In this document: in pieces, positions 1 through 8,004 of the stretch
How positions within the stretch are numbered: the first letter of the stretch is position 1
How the letters are laid out: the number at the start of each line of letters is the position of its first letter
Source of the DNA: VAXT01 sp963728535
GTDB lineage: Bacteria > Actinomycetota > Thermoleophilia > Gaiellales > Gaiellaceae
DNA length: 64,000 nt
Direction: 5' to 3'
Assembly (NCBI GenBank): GCA_963728535.1
Contig: CAVSKK010000001.1
Location: 2,418,001-2,482,000, forward strand
Position numbers and translations under genes: made by a program
The notes under the pieces: generated by a model
Seen by the model: only the letters and a program-made list of their open reading frames with translations
What the model was told of the DNA's origin: nothing
Database searches by the model: none

Positions 1-102
1 TTCTCGGGCCTCCCGCGTGTGATGGCGTTCAACAAGAGACTGGGCCGATCGATGCCGCGGATCGCCTCCGACTACTACCTCGCGGCCGTCAAGCGTGGCT
101 AG
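1..102 (+). CDS. C-terminal end of an unidentified protein
   Basis: The window opens inside a gene. Frame 1 reads 33 codons to a TAG at 100-102 and ends in the residues YYLAAVKRG. The next gene starts 8 nt before this stop, the tight overlap typical of this locus, so it is probably part of the polysaccharide cluster. The tail resembles the end of a SAM methyltransferase, but too little is present to name a function. Confidence 0.6.
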   Translation, partial: FSGLPRVMAFNKRLGRSMPRIASDYYLAAVKRG

Positions 103-949
103 GACGGGCGCCATCGACCTGACCGCGTTCGGCGCGGTCTACCGCGAAGCGGTCCGGGACCTCGCCCCGTTCCTGACTCCGGACCGGCTCGAGGTGATCG
201 CGCGGCACAACCCGGGCTGGCGGCCCGAGCGCTTCGACGCGGTCGCGTACCTGGAGACGTCGGAGGCTCGCTACGCAGCCGCCCTCGCGGTCTTCGAGCG
301 GAACGGCGGACAGGCCGCAGGCGAGGAGCTGCGCGTCCTCGACGTCGGCGGGTTTATGGGCCCGCTGCCACTCGCGCTCATGCGGCTCGGCGCCCGCGTC
401 ACGCTCTCGGAGCACTACGACTACTACGACGGGGCGTTCGACGAGCTCCGGGACTACCTCATCGGCCAAGGGGTCGAGGTGTGGGATCTCGACCTCAGCG
501 AGGCGCTGGACTCGCAACCGGACGACCGGTTCGACCTCGTTCTGGCGATGGCTATCCTCGAGCACCTCCCGTCTTCTCCGCGGCCGCTGCTCCTCAACGC
601 CCGGGGGCTACTCGCCGAGGCCGGTCGGCTCGTGGTCGACGTTCCCAACATCGCGTACTGGCCGAAGCGTGTTGGCCTGCTGCGCGGGATCAGCCCGCTG
701 CCGGCGATGGCCGACGTCTACCACGCCGAAGCTCCGTTCACCGGGCATCACCACGAGTACACCGTGGCCGAGCTCACGCAGGTCCTCACGTGGAGCGGGC
801 TCGCCGTCGAGGAGGTCGTGACGCTGAACTACACGCCTTGGCCGGACGGCCCGTTCTGGCGGCGTATCGCCGCAGACTGGCCACGCCGGCGGTTCGCATC
901 CCTCCGGGAGGTCCTGCTGGCCTGCGCGTCGAGGGACGGTCGGGACTAG
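95..949 (+). CDS. class I SAM-dependent methyltransferase
   Basis: A 284-residue protein starting at GTG 95, overlapping the upstream stop by 8 nt. Residues 80-90 (LRVLDVGGFMG) form the SAM-binding glycine loop, and residues about 146-158 (DLVLAMAILEHLP) are the usual post-motif strand with the EHLP turn of type 11/12 methyltransferases. There are no membrane segments, so it is cytoplasmic. The acceptor is unknown; the setting suggests a sugar or lipid-linked glycan. It converges with the next gene, the stop codons sharing bases 946-949. Confidence 0.8.
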   Translation: MARTGAIDLTAFGAVYREAVRDLAPFLTPDRLEVIARHNPGWRPERFDAVAYLETSEARYAAALAVFERNGGQAAGEELRVLDVGGFMGPLPLALMRLGARVTLSEHYDYYDGAFDELRDYLIGQGVEVWDLDLSEALDSQPDDRFDLVLAMAILEHLPSSPRPLLLNARGLLAEAGRLVVDVPNIAYWPKRVGLLRGISPLPAMADVYHAEAPFTGHHHEYTVAELTQVLTWSGLAVEEVVTLNYTPWPDGPFWRRIAADWPRRRFASLREVLLACASRDGRD

Positions 950-1722
950 GCGGGCTTGCGGCCCCGGATGACGAGGTTCCAGCCCAGGAGGTTGCCTGTG
1001 AGCCTCGCGGCCGGCCCTGCGATCTGCTCGTCGTAGGAGGTCCGCACCTTGTCGATCCGCAGGTCTTCCAGGATCGCGAACAGGCGCCGTAGCTCCCGCT
1101 TGGTGTAGCCCCTCGTGCCCTCGCTCTCCATGTGCGAGGAGAGGACGTCGGCGAAGCTCCGCCAGGGTCGGCCCGCAAGCAGGGCGTGGCGCACCCAGAG
1201 CCCGTAGGAGACCCAGGATTGCCGCGCGTAGAGCATCACGCACACCTCGCCGCCGGAATCGAGAACGCGCAGCGCCTCGACAATCGCCTTCTCGTTGTCG
1301 GGCGTGTGGTGGAGGACGCCCCACGAGTACACTCGGTCGAAGGAGCCGTCGTCGAATGGAAGGTTCTCCGCGTCGGCGGTTCGGACCTCCGCCTGGAGGC
1401 CTTCGAGCGCCAGGCGCCGCCGGACGAGCTCGACCGCGTGCTCGGTCAGGTCGACGCCGGTCGCGACTGCACCCGCGCGTGCAAAGCGCACGAAGTCGGT
1501 CCCGAGCCCGACGCCGATCTCGAGCAGCCGCTTGCCGCGTGCTCCGGCGAAGTCCGCGAACCGATGGATGTAGGGGTCGAGCGCGTCACGCGTCCGCTCG
1601 ACCTCGGCGAAGTACTCGGCTGTGCCCTCCGGGAGCGCCACGTGCTCGGAGCCGCACGGCTCTTCCTCCCAAAAGTCCCGGACGCGCTCCTTCTGATTCA
1701 CTGCCGATGGCGTCGTGGACAC
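946..1722 (-). CDS. class I SAM-dependent methyltransferase (type 11)
   Basis: Methyltransferase of about 258 residues. The SAM loop LLEIGVGLGTDF, the acidic strand end GVDLT, and the GVLHHTPD post-motif are all clear. The start is uncertain: GTG at 1722 overlaps the divergent glycosyltransferase start by 8 nt, while GTG at 1701 would leave 13 nt between them, and both retain the conserved RVRDFWEEEPCG N-terminus. Likely acceptors are glycan or lipid intermediates of the surrounding polysaccharide pathway; this is inferred only from position. Confidence 0.8.
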   Translation of the reverse strand: MSTTPSAVNQKERVRDFWEEEPCGSEHVALPEGTAEYFAEVERTRDALDPYIHRFADFAGARGKRLLEIGVGLGTDFVRFARAGAVATGVDLTEHAVELVRRRLALEGLQAEVRTADAENLPFDDGSFDRVYSWGVLHHTPDNEKAIVEALRVLDSGGEVCVMLYARQSWVSYGLWVRHALLAGRPWRSFADVLSSHMESEGTRGYTKRELRRLFAILEDLRIDKVRTSYDEQIAGPAARLTGNLLGWNLVIRGRKPA

Positions 1723-2515
1723 CGTCTCGGACTCTACTAGTCGTGGTAACGGCGACATCACGGCGGTCATCGCCTGCTTCAACTACGGCCAGTATCTCGG
1801 GGAGGCCGTCGACAGCGCCCTGGCCGAAGGGGCGAAGGTGATCGTCGTCGACGACGGCTCGACGGAGCCGCTCCCGGAGTTGCCGCCGGAGGTCGAGCTG
1901 ATCCGCCAGCGGAATCGAGGCGTGGCACACGCGCGCAACGCGGGCCTCGCTCGCGTCGAGACCCCGTACGCCCTCGTTCTCGACGCGGACGACCGCCTCG
2001 CGCCGGGCGCGCTCGCGGCCCTGCGTGCGCCGCTCGAAGCCGATCCGAGCCTCGGGTTCAGCTACGGGCGCATGCGCTTCTTCGGCGCCTGGGAGGGCGA
2101 GATGGCTTTTCCTCCGTTCGACCCCTACGAGCTCCTGTACCGGCACACGATCGGGTTGAGCGCGCTCGCGCGGCGGGAGGTCTTCGAGCAGACGGGAGGC
2201 TTCGACCCGACGTTCGAGCAGCTCGAGGACTGGGAGCAGTGGGTCCATGCCCTCGCCAGAGGCTGGCGCGGACGGCAGGTCGACGCCGTCACGGTCGAGT
2301 ACCGAAGGCACGAGGCCTCGAAGCATTGGCGCGACAGACGCTTGTACCGCCAGACGTTTCGCAAGCTCCGCGCCAAGCATGTGGAGCTCTACAACCGACC
2401 GCCCGAAACTCGGCTCGGCCCTCTGGGGCGGGCCTGGTACCGGTGGTTCTGGGGTTACCGGCCCGTTCCCGCGGTCGTCGAGCTCGGCCTCCACCGAGTC
2501 CGCTGGGGCCGTTAA
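1715..2515 (+). CDS. family 2 glycosyltransferase
   Basis: A 266-residue GT-A fold protein. ITAVIACFNYGQYLGEAV is the N-terminal nucleotide-binding strand, VVDDGS follows, and DADDRL is the DXD metal and sugar-nucleotide motif. The C-terminal half has the LEDWEQW segment typical of GT2 enzymes. It transfers a sugar from an activated nucleotide to a growing glycan on the cytoplasmic face. The GTG start at 1715 overlaps the divergent methyltransferase start, so the first residues are uncertain. Substrate cannot be read from sequence. Confidence 0.85.
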   Translation: MDTVSDSTSRGNGDITAVIACFNYGQYLGEAVDSALAEGAKVIVVDDGSTEPLPELPPEVELIRQRNRGVAHARNAGLARVETPYALVLDADDRLAPGALAALRAPLEADPSLGFSYGRMRFFGAWEGEMAFPPFDPYELLYRHTIGLSALARREVFEQTGGFDPTFEQLEDWEQWVHALARGWRGRQVDAVTVEYRRHEASKHWRDRRLYRQTFRKLRAKHVELYNRPPETRLGPLGRAWYRWFWGYRPVPAVVELGLHRVRWGR

Positions 2516-2546
2516 GAGTTAGGAGAGAACCGCCGATAAAGGCCGT

Positions 2547-3254
2547 ATGCGGAAAGCGGCCATCGTCCCTGCCTACAACGAGGCTCGCTCGATCGCGGGC
2601 GTCGTCGCCGAGCTCCGGGCGGCTCAGCCCGAGTTCGAGATCGTCGTCATCGACGACGGCTCGACCGACGAGACGGCCGCCGTCGCTCGTCGCGCCGGCG
2701 CCGAAGTCGTCCAGCTTCCGTTCAACCTCGGCATCGGCGGCGCCGTGCAGACCGGTATCGAGTGGTGCCGGCGCCGCGGCTGCGAGCTCGTGGTTCAGGT
2801 CGACGGAGACGGGCAGCACGATCCCCGCCAGATCGACAGGCTTCTTCAGCCGATCCTGGCCGGCAACTCCGACGTCGTCGTCGGCACCCGATTCGCGGGC
2901 GAGGGCACGTACCGCCCTTCGGTCGCCCGCCGCATCGGCATCGGTGTGTTCGCCAGGCTCGTCTCGCTGATCGTCCGCCAGCGTGTCACCGACACGACGT
3001 CGGGCTTCCGGGCGATGAACGAGCGCGCGATCGAGCTCTTCGCCGACGAGTACCCCTACGACTACCCCGAGGTCGAGGCGACCGTTCTGATCTTCAGGCA
3101 CAGGCTGCGCCTGGTCGAGGTCGCGGTCACGATGCGACAACGTGCGGCCGGCCGATCCTCGATCACGGTCTTCGGCTCGCTCTACTACATGGGCAAGGTC
3201 TCGCTCGCCCTCTTCGTCGGCCTCTTACGGCCGCGCCCGGCGCTCGCCAAATGA
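2547..3254 (+). CDS. DPM1-like family 2 glycosyltransferase, copy 1
   Basis: A 235-residue enzyme of the dolichol-phosphate mannose synthase type. It has VPAYNEARSI, the VVIDDGSTDE motif, NLGIGGAVQTG, QVDGDGQHDP (catalytic DXD) and TSGFRAMN. This family moves a sugar from GDP- or UDP-sugar to polyprenyl phosphate for later use outside the membrane. No C-terminal membrane helices are present; these are probably supplied by the DUF2304 protein encoded next, whose ATG overlaps this stop by 4 nt. A paralogous pair lies at 5958-7114. Confidence 0.88.
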   Translation: MRKAAIVPAYNEARSIAGVVAELRAAQPEFEIVVIDDGSTDETAAVARRAGAEVVQLPFNLGIGGAVQTGIEWCRRRGCELVVQVDGDGQHDPRQIDRLLQPILAGNSDVVVGTRFAGEGTYRPSVARRIGIGVFARLVSLIVRQRVTDTTSGFRAMNERAIELFADEYPYDYPEVEATVLIFRHRLRLVEVAVTMRQRAAGRSSITVFGSLYYMGKVSLALFVGLLRPRPALAK

Positions 3255-3625
3255 CCTATTCCTCCGGGCGTCTCACCTTCGTTGCGGGCTTCGCCGTCCT
3301 CGTCGTGCTCGGCGTCGTCATCGATCTCATCCGGCGTCGCAAGCTCCATGAGCGCTACGCGCTGCTCTGGATCGTCACCGGGCTCGTCATGCTCGTGCTC
3401 GCCGTCTGGCGCGGTGCCCTCTACAGGCTCGCCGATGTGGCAGGCGTCGCCTACCCGCCTTCTGCTCTCTACATGGTCGCGGGGCTCTTCGTGCTCATCG
3501 TTCTCCTGCACTACTCGACCGTGCTCTCGCGCCTGTCGGAGCAGAACAAGACGCTCGCGCAGCGCCTAGCGCTACTCGAGTCCGAACGTGAGTCCGCCCG
3601 CAAGAGCGATCGCCGCGCCGCCTGA
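3251..3625 (+). CDS. DUF2304 small membrane protein, copy 1
   Basis: A 124-residue protein with three predicted membrane helices (near residues 8-25, 40-57 and 72-93), a short RRRKLHERYALLW segment after helix 1, and a charged, coiled-coil-like C-terminal tail. It overlaps the upstream DPM1-like gene by ATGA at 3251-3254. DUF2304 proteins regularly sit next to DPM1-like transferases, and a role as membrane partner or anchor is inferred from that association. Its paralogue is at 6749-7114. Confidence 0.8.
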   Translation: MTYSSGRLTFVAGFAVLVVLGVVIDLIRRRKLHERYALLWIVTGLVMLVLAVWRGALYRLADVAGVAYPPSALYMVAGLFVLIVLLHYSTVLSRLSEQNKTLAQRLALLESERESARKSDRRAA

Positions 3626-3658
3626 GCCGCAAGCGCGGCCCCCGATATAACTGCGGGC

Positions 3659-4645
3659 GTGAATCCTGAAGAGCTCGACCTCTCCGTCGTTCTCGTCAAC
3701 TACAACGGCGCCGATTGCCTGCCGGCCGCGCTCGAGGCTCTTGCCCGGAACACGAGCACCGAGAGCGTGGAGGGAATCGTCGTCGACTCGGGCTCGACGG
3801 ACGGCAGCTGGCAGGACGTTCCGAAGCTCTGGGACCGGGCGCGCGCGATCCGCTTCGACGAGAACATCGGCTTCTGCGTCGGGTGCAACCGAGGTGCCGA
3901 GGCGGCACGCGGGAGGCTGCTTGCCTTCGTCAACTTCGACAGCGTGGTCGAGGAGGACTGGGATCGCCCGCTACGGGAGCTCCTCGAGGACCCCTCGATT
4001 GCGGTCGCGACTGGGCTCACGCTGAGCGAGGACGGGCGGACCCTGGAGTCGGTCGGGCTCGGCCTCGCCCCGAACACCGCCGCGTACGGCCGGCAGTGGG
4101 GCATGCCGAGATCTGCCGCTCCGGACGAGCCGATCGAGGTGGCGGCGGCGAGCGGCAGCCTGATGATGGTCCGGCGCGCCGACTTCCTCGCCCTCGGCGG
4201 CTTCTACGAGCCGATCTTCATGTACGGCGAGGAGGCCGACTACTGCCTGCGCGCCCGCGGAAAGGTCGTTCTCCATCCCGCGAGCGCCGCCCGGCACGAG
4301 TTCGGCCACGCCTCGGGCCCGCACCAGTCACCCTTTCGGATCTACTGGTCGTCTCGCAACCGCCTACTGAACGCTGCGCGCCACCTCTCGACCCCGGCAC
4401 TTGTCGGATCGGTGCTCGCCTCGGCCGCTTTCGACGCGATGACGCTCGCCCAGGCCCGAAATCGCCCGGCGCTGAGCGCGATCTCCAGGGGCTGGCGGGA
4501 TGGACTGCGCCTGATGGCCCGCGAGCGCCGGAGCCGCTCCCCGCAGGAGCGCCGGGAGGCGACCCGCCAGCTTGAGTCGTTCAGGCAGGCCCTCGCCGAA
4601 CAGCGGCGCTTCGGTCGGGCGCGCCGGGCCGCGACTCGCACCTGA
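3659..4645 (+). CDS. family 2 glycosyltransferase (rhamnosyltransferase-like)
   Basis: A 328-residue protein starting at GTG 3659. SVVLVNYNGADCL and VDSGSTDGS start the GT-A domain, NIGFCVGCNRGA and FVNFDSVVEEDW (the DXD-equivalent site is FDS) follow, and GGFYEPIFMYGEEADYC matches the acceptor-side motif of rhamnosyltransferase-like GT2 enzymes. The C-terminus is Arg-rich. Given gmd and rmd downstream, a rhamnose or deoxyhexose donor is plausible but not shown. Confidence 0.85.
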   Translation: MNPEELDLSVVLVNYNGADCLPAALEALARNTSTESVEGIVVDSGSTDGSWQDVPKLWDRARAIRFDENIGFCVGCNRGAEAARGRLLAFVNFDSVVEEDWDRPLRELLEDPSIAVATGLTLSEDGRTLESVGLGLAPNTAAYGRQWGMPRSAAPDEPIEVAAASGSLMMVRRADFLALGGFYEPIFMYGEEADYCLRARGKVVLHPASAARHEFGHASGPHQSPFRIYWSSRNRLLNAARHLSTPALVGSVLASAAFDAMTLAQARNRPALSAISRGWRDGLRLMARERRSRSPQERREATRQLESFRQALAEQRRFGRARRAATRT

Positions 4646-4646
4646 C

Positions 4647-5903
4647 GTGAGCGAGACGCCGGTGCCACGCTCGATCCTGCTCGTTGCGCAGCTGACGCCG
4701 CCGTCCGGCCTGATCGCAGCGAGACGGGCCAGCGCTTTTGCGAAGTACCTCGGCCGACTCGGTCATCGAGTCACCGTTCTCACGTCCCGCACCTCCGGGG
4801 AGGGCGACATCGAAGGCGCCGCCGAGGTCGTTCGCACCGCCGATGCCCTCACGACGCGGCTGAACTGGCGACGGAGCCACTTCAAGTCGCTGAGCGGCGG
4901 AGACCAGTCGGGCTACGGTGCTCCGAGCCGGCTCGAGTCGCTCGTCGTGCCCGACCTGGCGGTCGGCACGTGGCTTCCCTTTGCCCTTCCGCGTGCAATT
5001 TCGCTTGCCCGGAAGCAGGACTTCGACGTCGTGCTCACGACGTCGCCGCCGCAGTCGGTCCATCTCGTCGGGCTCGCTCTCGCGCGGCGCGGCTTGCCGT
5101 GGATCGCCGAGCTGCGCGACGGCTGGACGTTCGAGCCGTCTCGTGCGCCCTGGCCCTCGAAGGTGCAGGGCAGGCTGGACGCCGCGCTCGAGAGGAAGGT
5201 CGCGGGCAGGGCGAACGCAATGATCGGCGTCACCGAGCCGATCGTCGCGGACCTGAGAGAGCGCCTCGGCGCGCACGCCGTGCTGATCACGAACGGCTTC
5301 GACCCGGAGGACGTGCCCGCCGCGAACGGTGTCGCCTCGTTGCTCGATCCGGAACGCCATTCGATCGTCCACACGGGCCGGATCGAGGCGGCGAGGAGCA
5401 GTGTGGTCCCGCTGGTGAAGGCTCTGCGGCTGCTCGAGCGGGAGTCGCCCGAGGTCGCCGACCGGCTCGAGGTCGTCTTCGCGGGGCCGTTGTCCACGCG
5501 CGAGCGTGAGCTGCTCGCCGCCGACGACCTGACCGGCCTGGTCAAGGTCGTCGGCTGGCTCGAGCGGCCGCGCGCGCTCGCGCTTCAGCGCGCCGCCGAC
5601 ACGCTGCTCGTCGTCACCGAGGGCGCGAGCAGAAGCAGCGTCGCCACCGGCAAGGTCTTCGAATACCTCGCCGCGAGGAGGCCGATTCTCGTCCTCGGCG
5701 AGGGAACGGAAGCTGCTCGCATCGTCGCCGACGCCGGCGCAGGGACGGCCACCTCGGAGAGCGACCCCGGTGCCATCGCGAGCAGCCTGCGGGCAGCCCT
5801 CGACGGCGCGCCGACGGTGGAAGGTCGGGACGAGGTGCTCGAGCGCTATTCCTACCCGCGGCTCGTCGATCGCCTGGCGGCCCTGATCGAGGAAATCGCT
5901 TGA
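4647..5903 (+). CDS. GT-B fold glycosyltransferase (GT4-like)
   Basis: A 418-residue enzyme. The start chosen is GTG 4647, one base after the previous stop; longer readings run into the upstream gene. ILLVAQLTPPSGLIAARRA begins the N-terminal acceptor domain. The C-terminal half has the donor-site pattern VATGKVFEYLAARRPIL and GEGTEAARIV, equivalent to the E-x7-E motif of retaining GT4 enzymes. Cytoplasmic; probably adds a residue to a lipid-linked polysaccharide. Confidence 0.8.
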   Translation: MSETPVPRSILLVAQLTPPSGLIAARRASAFAKYLGRLGHRVTVLTSRTSGEGDIEGAAEVVRTADALTTRLNWRRSHFKSLSGGDQSGYGAPSRLESLVVPDLAVGTWLPFALPRAISLARKQDFDVVLTTSPPQSVHLVGLALARRGLPWIAELRDGWTFEPSRAPWPSKVQGRLDAALERKVAGRANAMIGVTEPIVADLRERLGAHAVLITNGFDPEDVPAANGVASLLDPERHSIVHTGRIEAARSSVVPLVKALRLLERESPEVADRLEVVFAGPLSTRERELLAADDLTGLVKVVGWLERPRALALQRAADTLLVVTEGASRSSVATGKVFEYLAARRPILVLGEGTEAARIVADAGAGTATSESDPGAIASSLRAALDGAPTVEGRDEVLERYSYPRLVDRLAALIEEIA

Positions 5904-5957
5904 TTTCAGCCTGATAACTCGCGGCTTACATCCTCGCCCTATCATCATCTCCGGGCG

Positions 5958-6752
5958 ATGTCCGCTTCCACCCCGATATCCGCCGAGGCTCCCGAGGCCG
6001 TTCCCGCCCCGATCCATCCGAAGCTCACCTCCGTGCGCCGGGCCGCGGTCGTCCCAGCTTTCAACGAGGCGGAGACCATCGCCGGGGTGATCGCGGAGAT
6101 TCGAGCCGTCGATCCCGGCATGGAGATCATCGTCGTCGACGACGCCTCGTTCGACAGGACGCCGGTGATCGCGGCCGAGGCCGGCGCGCGCGTCCTCCGC
6201 CTTGCGTGCAACCTTGGCATCGGCGGTGCCGTGCAGACCGGATATCAGGCTGCCAGAGAGATCGGGTGCGACATCGTCGTGCAGATCGACGGCGACGGCC
6301 AGCACGACCCGAAGGAGCTGCCGCTCATTCTCGAGCCGGTGCTCGACGGGCGAGCGGACATCGTCATCGGCTCTCGCTTTGCGGGCGCGGGGAAATACCG
6401 GGCTCCACCGGTCCGGCGGCTCGGGATGCGGATCTTCGCAACCTTCGTCTCGCTGCTCGTCGGAAAGTCGCTCAGCGACACGAGCTCGTCGTTCCGAGCG
6501 GTCAACCGTCGCGCCCTCTCCCTCTTCGCGGTCGACTACCCACACGGCTATCTCGAGACCATCGAGGCGACCGTGATGGCGGTCAGGTACGGCCTGCGGA
6601 TCGAGGAAGTGCCGGTCCGAATGCGCGAGCGAACCTCGGGACGCTCCTCGCTCACGACCTCGATCTCCCTCTTCTACACCGTCAAGGTCGTGATCGCCGT
6701 CTTCATCAGCATGTTTCGCCGAAAGGCCGTCCAACTGGAGGAAGAACGATGA
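5958..6752 (+). CDS. DPM1-like family 2 glycosyltransferase, copy 2
   Basis: A 264-residue paralogue of the enzyme at 2547-3254, with a longer N-terminal extension (about 30 residues). VVPAFNEAETIAGV, VVDDASFD, CNLGIGGAVQTGYQ and QIDGDGQHDPKE match copy 1 closely. It lacks C-terminal membrane spans, and its partner DUF2304 gene overlaps the stop. Two related but diverged copies suggest two different donor sugars or lipid acceptors handled in one pathway. Confidence 0.87.
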   Translation: MSASTPISAEAPEAVPAPIHPKLTSVRRAAVVPAFNEAETIAGVIAEIRAVDPGMEIIVVDDASFDRTPVIAAEAGARVLRLACNLGIGGAVQTGYQAAREIGCDIVVQIDGDGQHDPKELPLILEPVLDGRADIVIGSRFAGAGKYRAPPVRRLGMRIFATFVSLLVGKSLSDTSSSFRAVNRRALSLFAVDYPHGYLETIEATVMAVRYGLRIEEVPVRMRERTSGRSSLTTSISLFYTVKVVIAVFISMFRRKAVQLEEER

Positions 6753-7114
6753 TTTCGCTTCGCGTCTCTCTCGTCAGCGCGGCCGCCGCGGCCGCACTCA
6801 TACTCGTCGTGCTCGAGCTGATCCGCAGCCGCCGGCTCCAGGAGCGCTACGCGCTGCTCTGGCTTCTGACGGGCGGCGTCATGCTCATGTTCGCCATCTG
6901 GACCGACGCGCTCACCCGACTGGCCGACCTGACCGGAATCGCGTATCCGCCGTCCGCGCTCTTTGTCCTGGGATCCGCGTTCATGCTGGTCGTGCTCCTC
7001 CACTACTCGACGGTGATCTCCAAGCTCTCGGAGCAGAACACGGCGCTCACCCAGCGCGTGGCGATGCTCGAGCTGCGACTCGAAGAGAGCACCCAGGGAG
7101 CTCCGCCCGCCTGA
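6749..7114 (+). CDS. DUF2304 small membrane protein, copy 2
   Basis: A 121-residue protein with three predicted membrane helices and a polar tail, clearly homologous to the product of 3251-3625: LQERYALLWLLTGG and YPPSALFVLGS align directly with copy 1. The ATG at 6749 overlaps the upstream stop. It is probably the membrane partner of the DPM1-like enzyme. Its own stop at 7112-7114 overlaps the candidate CTG start of the next gene. Confidence 0.8.
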   Translation: MISLRVSLVSAAAAAALILVVLELIRSRRLQERYALLWLLTGGVMLMFAIWTDALTRLADLTGIAYPPSALFVLGSAFMLVVLLHYSTVISKLSEQNTALTQRVAMLELRLEESTQGAPPA

Positions 7115-8004
7115 GGTCGATACTCGTCACCGGGCCGCAAGGCTTCGCGGGCTCCGTGCTGCTTGCCCAGCTCGGGGAACGAGCGCTGCCGACAGAGGTG
7201 GACGTCACCGATGCGGTGAGCCTCGCCGACGCCGTACGGGCAGCCGCTCCCGGCGCAATCGTGCACCTGGCCGCGATCTCCTCCGTCACGGCCTCGACCG
7301 AGGACCCCGGGGAAGCCTGGCGCGTGAACGTCGTCGGTGCCGTGAATCTCCTGGAGGCGGCGCGTTCGCAAGCGCCGGACGCGCGGATCCTGATGGTCTC
7401 GACGGGCGAGGTCTACGGCCGGGTCGAGCAGATTCCGACGCCCGAGGATGCTCCCATCGCGCCGATCTCGCAGTACGCCGCCTCGAAGGCGGCGGTCGAG
7501 CTCGCCTGTGGGCTAGCGAGGCGGTCGGGGCTCGAGGTGGTCGTCGCTCGCGCGTTTCAGCACGAGGGCCCGGGGCGCAACGAACGGTTCGCGGTCGGCT
7601 CCTGGACGGCTCAGATCGCTCGCGCGGAGGAAGCCGGCGGAGGGACTGTGCTGGTCGGCGATCTCTCCTCGAAGCGCGACATCACGGACGTGCGCGACAT
7701 CTGCCGAGCCTACGAGCTTCTCCTCGACCCTGCTGTTCCGGCTGAGACGTACAACGTCGCGTCCGGGCGGATCGTCGAGCTGGGCGAGGTCCTCGACTTG
7801 CTCGTCGGCATGGCGCGCTGTCCCATCCAGGTCGAGCTCGATCCCACGCGCAGCCGCCCGAGCGACCTGACCGTGATCTCCGGCGACCCCTCACGCCTGC
7901 ACGCGGCGACCGGCTGGATGCCCACGATCCCGCTCGAGCAGACACTTGCCGACGCGCTCGACTTCGCGCGCCACGCCGCGGCGGAGAGAATGGCGAGCAC
8001 GTGA
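7111..8004 (+). CDS. rmd: GDP-6-deoxy-D-mannose (GDP-4-keto-6-deoxymannose) reductase
   Basis: A 297-residue short-chain dehydrogenase of the extended class. The NAD(P) loop TGPQGFAG lies at residues 7-14 and YAASK at 122-126 holds the catalytic Tyr and Lys. The C-terminal SRPSDLTV and the ATGWMPTIPLEQTL segment are typical of Rmd enzymes, which reduce the Gmd product to GDP-D-rhamnose. The Rossmann loop is only included if translation starts at CTG 7111, which overlaps the preceding TGA and has AGGGAG 10 nt upstream; the first standard start, GTG 7156, would delete it. gmd follows with a GTGA overlap. Confidence 0.82.
   Translation: MRSILVTGPQGFAGSVLLAQLGERALPTEVDVTDAVSLADAVRAAAPGAIVHLAAISSVTASTEDPGEAWRVNVVGAVNLLEAARSQAPDARILMVSTGEVYGRVEQIPTPEDAPIAPISQYAASKAAVELACGLARRSGLEVVVARAFQHEGPGRNERFAVGSWTAQIARAEEAGGGTVLVGDLSSKRDITDVRDICRAYELLLDPAVPAETYNVASGRIVELGEVLDLLVGMARCPIQVELDPTRSRPSDLTVISGDPSRLHAATGWMPTIPLEQTLADALDFARHAAAERMAST

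Noticed and set aside
4581..6734. A 717-codon open frame on the minus strand
   Set aside because: It lies opposite two intact glycosyltransferase genes; its translation is Arg/Asp/Glu-rich with no domain. Very high GC content makes such antisense frames common.
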